Assembly (NCBI GenBank): GCA_949130495.1
Contig: OX422208.1
Coordinates: 638,704,523 to 638,768,522, forward strand
DNA from: Sambucus nigra
Lineage: Eukaryota; Streptophyta; Magnoliopsida; Dipsacales; Adoxaceae
DNA length: 64,000 bases
Direction: 5' to 3'
The position numbers and the translations under genes are program-made. The notes under the pieces are model-generated. The model saw only the letters and a program-made list of their open reading frames with translations. It did not search any database and was not told where the DNA came from. Below, one piece after another: positions 11,864 to 22,750 of the stretch. Positions within the stretch are counted from its first letter, which is position 1; the number at the start of each line of letters is the position of its first letter.

Positions 11864-13060
11864 TGTAAGGAAAAATTTATCAATCAAGTCAATTTTTGTG
11901 CATTAGCTTTATTCTATATTCAGACAAAATTTTTTAAGTCGTAAGTTAGTACATGAGTGGCGTGGCCTTCAAGACTATGATGTGTGATTAACGACCATGG
12001 AGCAAACCTAAAGTGATATCGAAGATATATTGGATTAGTGTTGAGTTTTGACTTCAAAATTGGAGGGATCATAATGAAGGTATAGATACATATTTATGTT
12101 TGATCCATGGATTTATTCTGGGTGTTATGTTATAAAATTATTGAAGTACTTGTTGTAAAGTGAATTTTAAAAGAAAAACATTTTTGGTTTTAGTCGTTCG
12201 AACGAGTTTATATAGTTCATTCGAACGAGATGTGAATGCATCATTACGAACTTCAAACAAACATCAAATGAGAAATTTTTGTTGTAAAAAATATATCGTT
12301 CGAAGGTGTTTCGTATGAGATTCACATGTTCGTTTGAACAAGTTTTTAGTTGCTTCAAATGAGACAGTGTTTTCATTCAAACAAACCATATTTTTTCATT
12401 CTAATGAGTTTTCTCAAAAAATGGTTTGCCTTAAAAAATGTGCTTTCTATAAATACTTCAGGTATGGCATTAGTTTTCAAAGAGTTTTTTTGGGAAAGGG
12501 ATTTTCAAATTTATATCTTATGCCTACTAAACCCAAGTTTACATCCAACTTTGAGATCCAAGAATCCCACATCTATACGTATATTTGATATCTCTCCTGT
12601 ATTGCACCATACTGGTTTTCTCTTCATGTAGTGAGCGTTTTGAGAAATGGAGACCGCTTTTTGTGTTGAGGGGCAGCTAGAATGGTCACAAGACAAGCAA
12701 GATCAATGGAATACCATGACGTGAGAATGCACCTATGTTGTTTGTCTATTGAAAGTGGATGTGAATAAGATTAGAAGAAATCAGGAAGGTCATAAAGGTT
12801 TGAAGGCATCGAGTCTATGAGTAAGTCTAAGTCGCTATCGTAGACTGCCTATACTATAGTGGACTTGGGTGGCTAGACCGTCTGAGGGTTTTTCAATAAT
12901 GCTTTTCCTCGTACATTACCAAGTTATGATTTTCTTATTTCACTCTTGCTTATACTCACCTACATGCATGCTTAGGTCAAGATTAAAATTGTAAAACTAT
13001 TTAACATAACCCTTATGGTGTTATTTGGAGCAAAGTTTATTTAATTATGAAAATTAAAAA
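11864..13060 (+). mobile_element. SIRE-E LTR
   Basis: It starts TGTAAGGAAAAATTTATC right after a polypurine tract. A palindrome array lies at about 12193-12412 (GTTCGAACGAG and variants), followed by a clear TATA box (TATAAATA, 12448-12455) and a CTTTTCCTCGTACATTACC segment near 12900. The 3' edge, where another 3' noncoding region follows, is approximate. This LTR sits between two 3' noncoding regions with no gag-pol, forming a tandem LTR-noncoding-LTR arrangement. Confidence 0.7.
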
Positions 13061-14596
13061 TTAGTGGGGTTTCTCTACAGCTCCTAGGGCACATTTGCTT
13101 TCTCATATGTTGTTTGAGTTTTTTGTATTTTAATTTTCCATTTTTTGTGTCTTATTGTGAAAAATACACAAAGAGTTCATTTATTTATTTGAGTTTAGTT
13201 TTCAAGTGTCATTTTTAAAAAAAAAACTAAAAATATTTTTGTTTATGTGTAGTTTAGTTTTAAACCTTTGGTGTGGATTATCAGTGTGTTCCAATCTTAT
13301 TACTTCCATGTATTTTGTGATTTGGACATTTGATTACTATTTTCAACGCCTGAATTATTCTTAATTATGCTTTCATGGAGTAGTTCCAAAATGATTTACT
13401 TAACGGATTCACTTTTCATATCCCCTTATCACACTTGCACGAGATCTTGGGGATTTTAACCTCATACGTTATATGAGATAAGTAAGGTGTTCACCTAACA
13501 ATCTTGTCATATAGATATCTTCAACTGAGTATTTGTGCATTTAAGAACTATTACCCATGAGTTTAATCTTTATTAAAAATATGACTGTGCACGAGAAATG
13601 ACTACGAAGGGAGGAAGCTTCCTTGCATGAACGACCATCATTGGTAACAGCCTAAATGAAAAGAGAGCCAAAAAAAATATAGAAATGCCAATACCAATTG
13701 TCTTTGATTGATTCTTTAAAATTCATTTCTTCAAAATAAAATGAGAAAAAAAATAATATTTGTAAGCTTTGAGGGTTTTATATGTTTAAGATCAATTAGT
13801 TTGCATAACGAGTATGATTAATGTATGTATGATGATATTGATTTGAAAAACATCAGTATTTTCTTGACTAGTGTGCATTGTGCATGTTTGTCTCTTACGA
13901 CTTCACTTTATTTGTCACTGTTAGGCTAAATATTAGTTTGATACAGTTAGTGCAACCAAATAGAACACTTTGGAAAATTTTGAGTGATTAGGTCATAATA
14001 TGTTCATTTCTAGTTCTCCTCCCTTCACTCCATTTATCACACATTGTTTAGACAAACTTATTCTAATGAGCATGAAAATATTATTGCATTTAGAGTCTTT
14101 TGTGGTGTTTATACCTATATATCTATACATGTTTATTGTTGGTATATTTTACATATTTATATATATGGTATATTTTTTCCGAGTTTTTGTATTTGCCTTT
14201 ATTCCATGTATACCATATGCTTTGTCTTAAGTTTCAATTTGTTTCAAATTGGTCTGCTAGGTGATCATATTGATATCTTATGCTTCAGTTTTTGCATCAA
14301 AATTGTTATCATTTGTTCATTGTTTGTACTATTTGTGCTTGTGTTTCCACATTATGTTTATCATTTCTCATTAAACTTTAGACCACTGCATGATACACGT
14401 TTTTTCCTTACCCATGCTTCATTTAGTCGGAGAAGTGATTATATTGGAGAGTAATGGATTTATTATGCATATTTATCATTTTATATTCCTGAACAAAAAG
14501 GGGGAGAAAATGTACCTAAATCTTAATAATCATGAGGATATTTTTACCTTAGGGGGAGACATCATAACTTAGGTGGATATTGTTAGACAAAAAACG
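13061..14596 (+). other. SIRE-F 3' noncoding region
   Basis: A second copy of the SIRE 3' region directly behind the SIRE-E LTR. It has the T-rich tract, the decayed conserved block at about 13590-13660, AAAAAGGGGGAGAAAATG near 14495 and GGATATTGTTAGACAAAA near 14575. It breaks at about 14596, where the matching SIRE-G copy continues for about 230 bp to its LTR. The end of this region and the start of the following LTR are therefore deleted. No coding signal. Confidence 0.62.
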
Positions 14597-15096
14597 AGAG
14601 TATGATCAAATGAGATTGGCATGTTTGTTTGAATGAATTTAATTTTTAGTTCGAATGAGAATACTAGCCATTCGAATGACCCCTGGTTTTAGTTCGAACG
14701 AGCCCTCAACAAACATATCACCTTGAAAAATGTATTTTTTATACAAAGGAATTTTGGCATATGTTTTTAATGAGTGTTTTTGGTGAAGTTATTTTTATAT
14801 ACATATACAGGAGCCTCTAAAACCCTAGTTTCACCCAACTAGTTTAAGATCAAAGTTCAATCTTTACAAATTCCTTGAGATCTTGTTTTGTGTACCATGA
14901 TTTACTCTTTACCTTGTTGAGTCCTTGTTTCGCGCGATGGGTTTTGTACATGTTTACTATTGGTGCACGGTGGACTCCATGTGCGTAGTGTTTTGAAGAA
15001 ATGAACCTGTATCGATTGATACTGCAATGTTTGTGGACTCACACGTTTTGGCAACTTCACGAGTTGAATCATTCGTGTCATTATGTAGAGGCATAA
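14597..15096 (+). mobile_element. SIRE-F LTR, left part (split by SIRE-B)
   Basis: Palindrome array at about 14617-14704 (GTTCGAACGAG and variants), then the conserved LTR middle (CCTCTAAAACCCTAG; GGTGGACTCC). The sequence stops at the target duplication ATAAG (15097-15101) and resumes at 41830. The LTR start is missing. Confidence 0.62.
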
Positions 15097-15882
15097 ATAA
15101 GTGAAAAGGAGAAGCCCCCAATTTTAAAAATTCTTTTTACTTCACAAAAAGTAATAATTTCCTTTTTATATGCAGAAGCGAAGATGATGGTTCAATAACA
15201 AAAATAAACAAATTTTAATTTCTTTTTCAAATTAAAATTAAATCAAGTGAAATCAAATAAAAACTCACACTTAGGTTAATTTCACTTAAACCAATTAATT
15301 AACCCAAGTCCTAGAAATTTGCCTAAGTCATATTTCTCAATTTTAACAAATTAGGCCAAACCAATTTTAACAAATTAAATTAATGACTTGAATTAGCTAC
15401 ACATTACCCAATATTTATTTAGCACCAAATTAAACAGAAGTAGTGATTAAACCAAATTTTATCTTTTTACCTAAGCTTGTGTTCTAGGTGATTTTGCAAG
15501 ATAAAATAAACAATGAATCACTACTCCGCGATGTACGAGGAAAAACCGACAACGGGAAAAAACCACGGACGACCCTAGCCTCAAATCCACTAATTATGAT
15601 TTTACACATACAAGACAATAAGTCTTACAACACTCTACTCGATCCCTCTCAAGCCCCTACGCTTCTTCTTGTATACACCTCCGCCTAGCGAATAACCACG
15701 GAGCTCCACCGTGGTCTCGGAATCCACCGATCAGACTTTTTATGGACACCGCCACCCGAACAGGGAGCCTTTTTCCAAGTGGGAAAATCAACGCAAAATT
15801 CTTCTTCTTTGTGGGATGTAGAAGCAAACCCAAACTTCTCTTCAAATGGTATAGATGAAAACCGGTGCCAAACTCCAAGCAA

Positions 15883-15884
<2 letters not shown>

Positions 15885-15922
<38 letters not shown>
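15885..15922. repeat. (AT)n microsatellite in SIRE-B LTR
   Basis: About 19 AT units. The homologous run in the other SIRE-B LTR (about 40927-40960) is shorter, so the array has changed length since insertion. Confidence 0.9.
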
Positions 15923-15924
<2 letters not shown>

Positions 15925-16180
15925 AACTTGGATAATCAAACTATGGATGTAAACAAGTGTTTAAAACATTTTCTTGAAGAACAACGACACTTAAACAAAT
16001 GTACTTTTTCCTTTTGTAATTATGCTCTCAAATTCTCTCTTAGAGATGGAATAGTATGAAAAAGTTAAGTTTACAAACTTGGTTCCCTCACTTACATATT
16101 CAGGTAAAAAGTTAGTGGGAAAAGAAGTGGAAAAGTGGGAAAAAACTGCTCAAAACTGCCAAAAATTGTTCCCGCCAAAA

Positions 16181-16363
16181 CTCGTTCGAACGACATTTTC
16201 GTTCGAACGAGGCTTCTAACGAAGTTCCAGTGTGAACTCGTTAGAAATATCGTTGGAAATATCATTTGAAAATCATTTAGTTTGAACGACACTTCGAACG
16301 ACATTCCAGTGGCCTTTTGGGGAACACGTTGGCAAACTCGTTCGAACGACACTTCAAACGAAC
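16181..16363. repeat. GTTCGAACGA palindrome array in SIRE-B 3' LTR
   Basis: Several copies of the palindromic core TTCGAA inside GTTCGAACGA or decayed variants, spaced about 10-40 bp. The homologous array in the other LTR (41217-41443) has at least one additional copy (near 41395), so copy number differs between the two LTRs of one element. Confidence 0.85.
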
Positions 16364-16744
16364 TTCTAGAAAGTAGAAAAATTTAAGTTTTAGCCCATAA
16401 ACTTTATATACTTTATTTTAAAGTTTTAATAAAATATTTCTGAAAATAAACAACAGTTTTAAATTCAAAGTACACCCAATACAAAATGTTCCAAGCTCTT
16501 ATATATATATATATTAAAATGCATTCATACCTTAGGAGTAAATGGAACATTGTTGATGACGTAGAAACCAGGCACTACAAATACGGCATTTGATGAAGCT
16601 TTATGAACTTGGCTTCTACGTCTTCAACTTTAGTATGTCATAGGCTTGAAGGGTGATCAATAACTTTATCCTATGACACAAACGTTTTTGTCCGAAATTG
16701 AGGCAAAACTACAAAGGACTCAATTGGAAATTTATGTCCTTACA

Positions 16745-17746
16745 AATCTCCCCCTTTGTCTATTCCGAAACAAAAACCAACAAAAATCCTAAAGGGCCGT
16801 CAAGCTCAATAGACTCAAAAACATTCCACCCAATACTTGACACAAGACCCAAGGATCAAAATCTTTGCCGGATGAAAGTTTCCACTAAGAATATAATAAT
16901 TCCTGCGCACTTAATCCAACACATTAAACGCATAGGGAATATCAAAATATTAAATACAATTAAATAATTAATCCCTCGAAATTAATTCTCCCCTTTATCA
17001 ATTCTCCCCTTTATCAACTATGATCAACTTAACATATTAGATACCATTTCTCCCCCTATCATCCTCCCCCTTTTTGTTCAGGAATAGACAAAGGCTAAAG
17101 AATCAAAGCTTAACTTATCTCCCCAATTAATACATATATACCCTCTAAACTAAGCAAGAGATAAATAGAATGGGATAATAAACTAAAAACATGCAATTGT
17201 GCATAAAGTGATGAGAACATTAATGCACATGGGCGACAAAATCATAACTAATCCAACAAATATTAATGGATACCAACTAAGATTCAAGAAACAGATACCA
17301 ATATGATACATAAGTATTAAGCATGTGATATCAATAAAGAATGCAACAAGATGGATACCAATTATGAATTAAAGCATATATGGACTAGAAAGCAAGGCAA
17401 AGACTAAATAAAAATATCATTTATATACATACGCTAGATATACCAAAGATGCACATGCATATATATATATATATATCGATATAAACACAAAAATGACACA
17501 AAATAAGATAAGATTTTCACACTCGTATGGCAAAAATGTGTCATATGGAAATGAAAGTGTTGGGGTGTGAACTAGTAACAATTAAATTTAGACCTAATCA
17601 CTTAAAACATGTTCACGGAGTTCTCAATTGATTGCAAACTTCACCACATTTGAATATAACCTCATGTGACAATATAGATTGAACTTAATGAACAAACATA
17701 CACAATGCATACAAAGCCTAGCATATTAATGATTCTACAAACCAAT
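16745..17746 (-). other. SIRE-B 3' noncoding region, distal part
   Basis: Begins with the polypurine tract (on the plus strand AATCTCCCCCTTTG, 16745-16758) next to the LTR. It contains the family motif CTCCCCCTTTTTGTTC near 17066 and AT-rich sequence. It ends at the TAT-1 target duplication AGAGT (17747-17751) and continues at 37228. No ORF of interest. Confidence 0.8.
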
Positions 17747-17751
17747 AGAGT

Positions 17752-18155
17752 TGTGGTGACAATTATTATTCAACACAAAGAGATAAAAGAAGGACAATTA
17801 TTATTCAACAAAATGACTAAACAGAATAAGGAATACAAAATTCCAATCACACAACAAAGGATGTACGTGGTTTAGCAAAAAGTCCTACGTCCACGGTGGT
17901 GCAGTCAGTATTATTTCTATTTACTCCGGAGAGAGATTATAGAGAATATAGTCTGTCCTATGACCCGGACCTAGGGTTTATTATATACATGTCCATTTTC
18001 AGGGAGTGGGGGTGTTGGACTCCCCTACGTTTTCCATCTTCTCCTAGAACCCCTCCTAACGAGAACATGGGAGAAGACTAAATCATAACCGATCAAGATA
18101 TGGAGGGTCTGGACTTTGGGCCGCTACAATTGGGATACTCGTTTGGGTACCCAGA
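17752..18155 (-). mobile_element. TAT-1 3' LTR
   Basis: It starts TGTGGTGACAATTATTATT and ends TGGGTACCCAGA, where the other LTR ends CACA, so the terminal C is mutated. Relative to 36815-37222 it has an extra duplicated ACAATTATTATTCAACA segment near 17795 and lacks about 20 bp near 18143. It includes TCTCCTAGAACCCCTCC and a TTAGTCTTCTCCCATG-type region shared with its partner. Confidence 0.93.
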
Positions 18156-18166
18156 ATTTCCCCTAA
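18156..18166 (-). promoter_or_regulatory. TAT-1 polypurine tract
   Basis: The minus strand reads CTTAGGGGAAAT immediately before the 3' LTR, the expected position for priming of plus-strand DNA synthesis. Confidence 0.75.
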
Positions 18167-18663
18167 GTTTGTTGGGCCATACTTTGGGCTCAATAAATTT
18201 AAATGATTTGTCATAATGGCTCCTTTGTACATCGTGCAACTCTTCCCAAAGTTTGAGGATTGATTTAGGCGGCACTTGCTTCGTGGTCTGTGCACTATGA
18301 TTAGTAACACTAAAAAGTTATTTGTAAGGATATAATTCTATAAATGTCCACGATAGAATCTAGGAATTTTCTCTTTTCTCATAGATCACAGTTCATATGC
18401 CTGATACCTCTACATTCGGTACGTCTACACGATTATCCTCGACGGCCTGTATCCGAATTCAATGCAACTACTTTCTTCACGTGCATCATGATACATGCAA
18501 TGTGTTGCTCAGCTCATTCCCACTACTCCACTACGCCTTATCAGTAAAATGTTTTTTTGGAATTTTAAATATTTGCATAAATATTTGGGAATTATTTTTG
18601 AAAATTATTTTTGAAGTCTGGGTTAATTTTTTTATCAAAAGAAGAATTTTTCTAAGTGTAGAA

Positions 18664-18815
18664 GCGAATGGCCTCGATCGACGAGATCGCTCGAGCGACT
18701 TTGCAAGTCGTTCGCGCGAGATAGACATGTCGCGCGATATCGTTCGAACGACTTCCATCCTTCGTTCGAGTGACATGCTATCTTATTTGAGCGACATGCT
18801 ATCTCGTTCGAACGA
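18664..18815. repeat. CpG-rich palindrome array upstream of SIRE-A TATA box
   Basis: Contains several different palindromes or near-palindromes: TCGATCGA, GCTCGAGC, TCGCGCGA, CGTTCGAACG and TCGTTCGAACGA. They are spaced about 10-30 bp within U3. The 3' LTR copy (about 26440-26570) keeps most of them, but its CGTTCGAACG is damaged to CATTAAAACG. Confidence 0.88.
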
Positions 18816-18834
18816 GCCACCACCTCGATTTTTG

Positions 18835-18843
18835 TATAAATAT
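18835..18843 (+). promoter_or_regulatory. SIRE-A TATA box
   Basis: TATAAATAT lies about 20 bp downstream of the palindrome array, a good match to plant TATA boxes. The 3' LTR keeps an identical TATAAATAT at about 26584. Transcription, and so the R region, would begin about 30 bp downstream. Confidence 0.75.
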
Positions 18844-19351
18844 CTGATCTCCTTTTGCACGTTGTTTCAAGTCTTTCTGCAATCTCAATATTCTGCGAAA
18901 TATGCCCAGAATAAGACTTCACCTTTTAAGGTTTTGTAAACCTTTTTGATTCACAAAACCATTCCCATATATGTGTGTGAATCTTTAAATCTTCAAGAAG
19001 ATAGTTTACTCATCTCGAGTACTTTGTGAGGAAGCCGCTCTCTTCGTAACTGCTGCCCTACTGGAAAGGGATTGTTCCAGCCTCCGACAACAGAACCGAC
19101 AACAGAACCGACACCCGAGGGTATTTCTGTGTCACTGTATTTTCATTGTAATCCGTTGTAAGCCGTTCTCTTACAAATATTATTGTGAAAATAAAAGGTT
19201 TTGCCCCGTTGGGGATTTTTCCTCATGTATATGTTCTTGCGTGTTTCAGCATCGTAGTAACATATAGATGCATGCTTAGGACTTGTTTGGTAAAAACTAT
19301 GTTTAATTAAATAACTTCCTTATTTGAACTCAAGCGCACTCTCCTTCAAAT

Positions 19352-19364
19352 TGGTATCAGAGCC
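19352..19364 (+). promoter_or_regulatory. SIRE-A primer-binding site
   Basis: TGGTATCAGAGCC, a perfect complement of the initiator-Met tRNA 3' end, starts three bases after the 5' LTR. Confidence 0.95.
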
Positions 19365-19435
19365 AGTTACACAAATTTACCGTGTAATTTTTTGCAAATT
19401 TTTTTTAAGATATCAATTTTCTAAAAAATTGATTT

Positions 19436-21480
19436 TTGAAAAAGAGTGTGTTCATTATAGAGAAGTTATATAATAAAATGCCAGTTTTTGACGGGACAAA
19501 CTATGCATATTGGAAAGCCCGTATGAGATCTGCATTAAAAGCCATTGATGAACGTGTCTGGATTTTGGTTGAAAGAGGTTGGACACCTCCCTCCGTCACC
19601 GTTGATAATGTGATAAATTTAAAACCTGTCACTGCTTGGACTAAAGACGAATTTAAATGGTCATCATTCAATTATAAGGATCTAAGTGCTATTTCTGGCT
19701 CTGTCACACCTGATGAGTTCAAACGCATAATGACGTGCACCACGTCAAAAGAGGCATGGGATGTTTTAAACTCACCCATGAGGGAACTAATGTTATGAAA
19801 GAGTCTAAATTGTAAAATTTGACAACTCAATTTGAAACCATCACCTTGCATGAGACTGAATATTTTGATGATTTTTATGCTAGGCTTTCTGACATTGTTA
19901 ATAATAGCTTTAATCTTGGTGAACATATTCCTAATGCGAGAGTTGTTAAAAAGATTCTTCGTTCTTTACCTAAGCGTTTTATCCCTAAAGTCACTGTGCT
20001 AAATTCTATGGGTAATTTAAATACGCTAAAATTGGAAGAACTTGTAGGAAATTTGTAAACATATGAAATTGATATGTTCCCTAAAACTGCTAGGTCTAAA
20101 GATAAGGGAATTGCACTTAATTCCCAAGAGAGAAAGAGTGAGCGGTCGTCTAGAAAGAGGGTAGAGTCATCTAGAAAGAGAGAGACTGACACGTCAGATT
20201 TTTATTGTGATTTTGACTTAGATGATTTGGCTCTTTTTGCAAAAAATTTCAAGAGGATTCTCAAATTTAAGAAAAATGGAAATTTTAAAGATAAAAAGAA
20301 ATTTGAGAAAAATAAGTTTGAAAAGAAAAATGAAAAAGATTTTAAAGATCCTCCTAAGAAAGAAAGTGAGAGATGTTTTGAGTGAGACGGTAGGGGTCAT
20401 AGAGCCTTTGAGTGTGCCACACGTCTGAAGAGAGAGAAAGGGAAAGCTATCCTTAATACTACTCTTAGCGACGGCAGTGCGATGGAGTCTGTGGATTCTG
20501 GAGTCGAGTCACCGCATGAGTGTAACTTCCCCGCATTCATGGATAATCATGTGAGCACTTCTAGTTCTCCTCACGACGATGAGGATGATGCTCCACAGAG
20601 ACACCTCGACAGTGAGAGCGATGTGAGTGAGGGGGAGAATGACACAACTGAGAGCGAGAGTAATATTCAACGCGCCTACGCTGAGTTATATTCAGAGTCA
20701 TTTAAAACTAAAAAGTGTAACAAAACGTTAGTTCTTAAGATCACCGGCTTAGAGGAAGATTTAAGAAAATCTAGAGAAAGAGAGTCCTCCACCTGCACCG
20801 CCCTGAGAGAGAGAGAATCTGCCTGTGTTGAGAAAGAGAGTTTGTTTAGAGAGAGAGAGAGAGAGTAATTTTAAGAAAGAGAGAGGGGACTTGACTAAAC
20901 AAGTGGATAGTCTTACGAGTGAGCTCCATTCCTCTGTGGAGACTCGAAAGAAACTTGAAGTCCTTATTTCCCAACAGACTCATGATCTTGAGAAAGCACG
21001 GGAAGTCAAGGTACAAATCGAGGACAGATCTGGGAAAATGGGAAAGATGTTCCTCGGCCCCGCTTTAGGTTTTGGTGATAGGCAGGGAATTGGGTATGAC
21101 GGTGCCTCCACGTCACAAATTGCACCCGGACCAGTTCCTGAGTTTACTACGACTCCTTATGTCCATCGTCAAAAACATCTTAGGAGAGTTCGACCAAGAA
21201 AAGCAAACCAAGGTCCGCCTTTGACTGTGTTCTTTTGTACTTATTGAAAAAGAAAAGGCCACCTGAGGGAGTTTTTCTATAGCATGGGTCGGACACAACG
21301 TACTACTGCTCCACCACGTCATACTGATGAGTTTTCTAGTCTGAGAGAGCGAGTTGAGTTCTTAGCTGCCACGTCTCAGAGTTTGATGGAAGAATTCCGA
21401 CGGATGTCTTTGCCGTTAGTGAATGCTTCTCACATTCCAGCTAAAACCAACAACAACAAAGGCAAACAAAAGGTCACCTC
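19436..21480 (+). pseudogene. gag: SIRE-A gag with long coiled coil, broken
   Basis: Structural protein of the virus-like particle. The likely start is the ATG at 19478; an upstream ATG-like codon at 19436 adds 14 residues. The N-terminal domain (Phe-Asp-Gly-Thr-Asn-Tyr-Ala-Tyr-Trp-Lys) is typical of SIRE gag. The first zinc knuckle, near 20370-20420, has its second Cys replaced by a stop (TGA at 20383). A very long acidic then Arg/Glu-rich coiled coil follows (about 20480-21030). A second knuckle-like motif lies near 21236-21275 and also has a Cys codon changed to TGA (21245). The frame shifts near 19800, and again in the GA repeat at about 20847-20866. The TAA at 20056 is in frame. The second frameshift looks like slippage in a purine repeat inside coding sequence. 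Confidence 0.9.
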
Positions 21481-21766
21481 TTCTTGGGTACCTATGAAAG
21501 ATAAAAAGGCCTTTGTTGTTAATGTTGCTCTCAAAGCACATAATAGCTCACAGTGGTATTTTGATAGTGGATGCTCCAGATACATGACAGGTGATGTCTC
21601 ATTATTTACCCACCTTGAGGATTATAAGGATGGTAGAGTCACCTTTGGAGATGGGAGAAAGTCTAGCATTGTAGGACGAGGTACTGTAGAGTTACCAGCA
21701 TTTCCCAAGCTAGAGAATGTGTTGTACGTCAAAGGTTTAAAAGTAAACCTTCTCAGCATTAGCTAG
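21481..21766 (+). pseudogene. pol: SIRE-A aspartic protease
   Basis: Copia-type retroviral aspartic protease that would cut the polyprotein. The active-site motif Trp-Tyr-Phe-Asp-Ser-Gly-Cys-Ser lies near 21553-21576, followed by Arg-Tyr-Met-Thr-Gly, where the family usually has His in place of Tyr. The second characteristic region (Leu-Tyr-Val-Lys-Gly-Leu...Asn-Leu-Leu-Ser-Ile) closes the domain. A TAG at 21764 then interrupts the frame, in a place where a Gln codon is plausible (C to T). Confidence 0.9.
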
Positions 21767-22750
21767 CTGTGCGACACCGACTTTGCAGTAAAGTTTGATC
21801 GGGACGCATGTAATGTTTATAATCAAGCCGGTAAACTCTTATTGCAAGGGGTGAGGATCGAGGATAATTGTTATGGGACTGTGCCTACTTCCTCACTTAT
21901 CTGCAATAGCGCCATGATCACTCCTATGGATCTGTGGCACCAACGTCTAGGTCACGTAAATATTAGAGATCTCACTCGCTTAGCTAAAAAGGACCTAGTA
22001 TGTGGCTTACCATCTCTTGGAAGGCCCGACGGTTTGTGGACCCTGTCAGTTGGGAAAACAAATTCGTAGTCCCCATAGGAAGTTTCATTCCATTACCACC
22101 TCTCGTGTTCTTAAGCTTATACACATGGATCTTATGGGTCCCACTCGTACCGAGAGTCTGGGTGGTAAGAGGTATATCCTCGTGATGGTGGATGATTTCT
22201 CCAGGTACTCCATTGTAGGTTTTCTGAGAGAGAAATCCGATGTTATAGAGTTTTTAACGACCAAGTTCCGTGTCCTGCAAAATCAACACGGAATCACTAT
22301 TAATAGAATACGTAGTGACAACGGCACTGAATTTAAGGAAGCAAAGGTAGATTTGTATTGTGATAGCCTTGGGATCAAACATGAGTTTTCTGCTGTGAAG
22401 ACTCCTCGGCAAAATGGGATTGTTGAGAGAAAAAATAGAACGATCCAGGAAATGGCTAGATCTATGCTTCTAGGTCGTAAAGTTTCTAGGAGATTTTGGG
22501 CAGAGGTAGTGTCTACTACATGCCACACGGTGAATAGGGTTTATCTGCATCCACACACACTTCAGACACCTTATGAGTTGTGGACTGGAAAGAAGCCCAA
22601 CCTTGCATATTTTCGTGTTTTTGGGAGTAAATGCTACATCGTACGGGATAGAGAGCAATTAGGAAAGTTTGACTCCCGGAGCGATGAGGGAATATTGCTA
22701 GGATATTCATCGAATAGAAAAGCATACCGGGTTTTTAACCTGAAGAGATC
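21767..22750 (+). pseudogene. pol: SIRE-A integrase
   Basis: DDE-type integrase that would insert the cDNA. The zinc-binding N-terminus has Leu-Trp-His-Gln-Arg-Leu-Gly-His near 21931-21954 and Cys-Gly-Pro-Cys near 22030. Between the two pairs the frame shifts (about 22005-22030). The catalytic core has His-Met-Asp near 22123, Arg-Ser-Asp-Asn-Gly-Thr-Glu-Phe near 22312 and Gly-Ile-Val-Glu-Arg-Lys-Asn near 22418, so all three acidic residues are present. The core continues open into the RT region, up to the stop at 23388. The copia-type C-terminal Tyr-Lys-Ala-Tyr-Arg-Val region follows the core. Confidence 0.92.

Larger units (their letters stand above)
15102..16744 (-). mobile_element. SIRE-B 3' LTR
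   Basis: The plus strand begins TGAAAAGGAGAAGCCCC and ends TATGTCCTTACA (TG...CA). It matches the other LTR at 40146-41824 over its whole length, differing by eye at roughly one base in 15. It contains an (AT)n run, a palindrome array at 16181-16363, and the SIRE segment GATGTACGAGGAAAAA near 15530. Confidence 0.92.
18323..19348 (+). mobile_element. SIRE-A 5' LTR
   Basis: Starts TGTAAGGATATAATTC and ends CACTCTCCTTCA. The palindrome array (18664-18815) lies about 20 bp upstream of the TATA box at 18835. AATAAAAGG near 19191, followed by TTTTTCCTCATG, may mark the R/U5 boundary. It differs from the 3' LTR by point changes (mostly transitions) and by two small tandem duplications, about 18780-18803 and in the ACAGAACCGACA unit near 19088, present only here. 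Confidence 0.95.

Noticed and set aside
14000..14454. Hydrophobic ORFs resembling membrane proteins
   Set aside because: T-rich 3' noncoding sequence translates into Phe/Ile/Tyr-rich chance ORFs; the homologous regions of other SIRE copies do not keep the frame.
15885..15922. (AT)n run as a regulatory or origin element
   Set aside because: A simple microsatellite present in both SIRE-B LTRs with variable length.
18531..18939. Overlapping ORFs on both strands in the SIRE-A LTR
   Set aside because: Symmetric ORFs are a by-product of the palindrome array.
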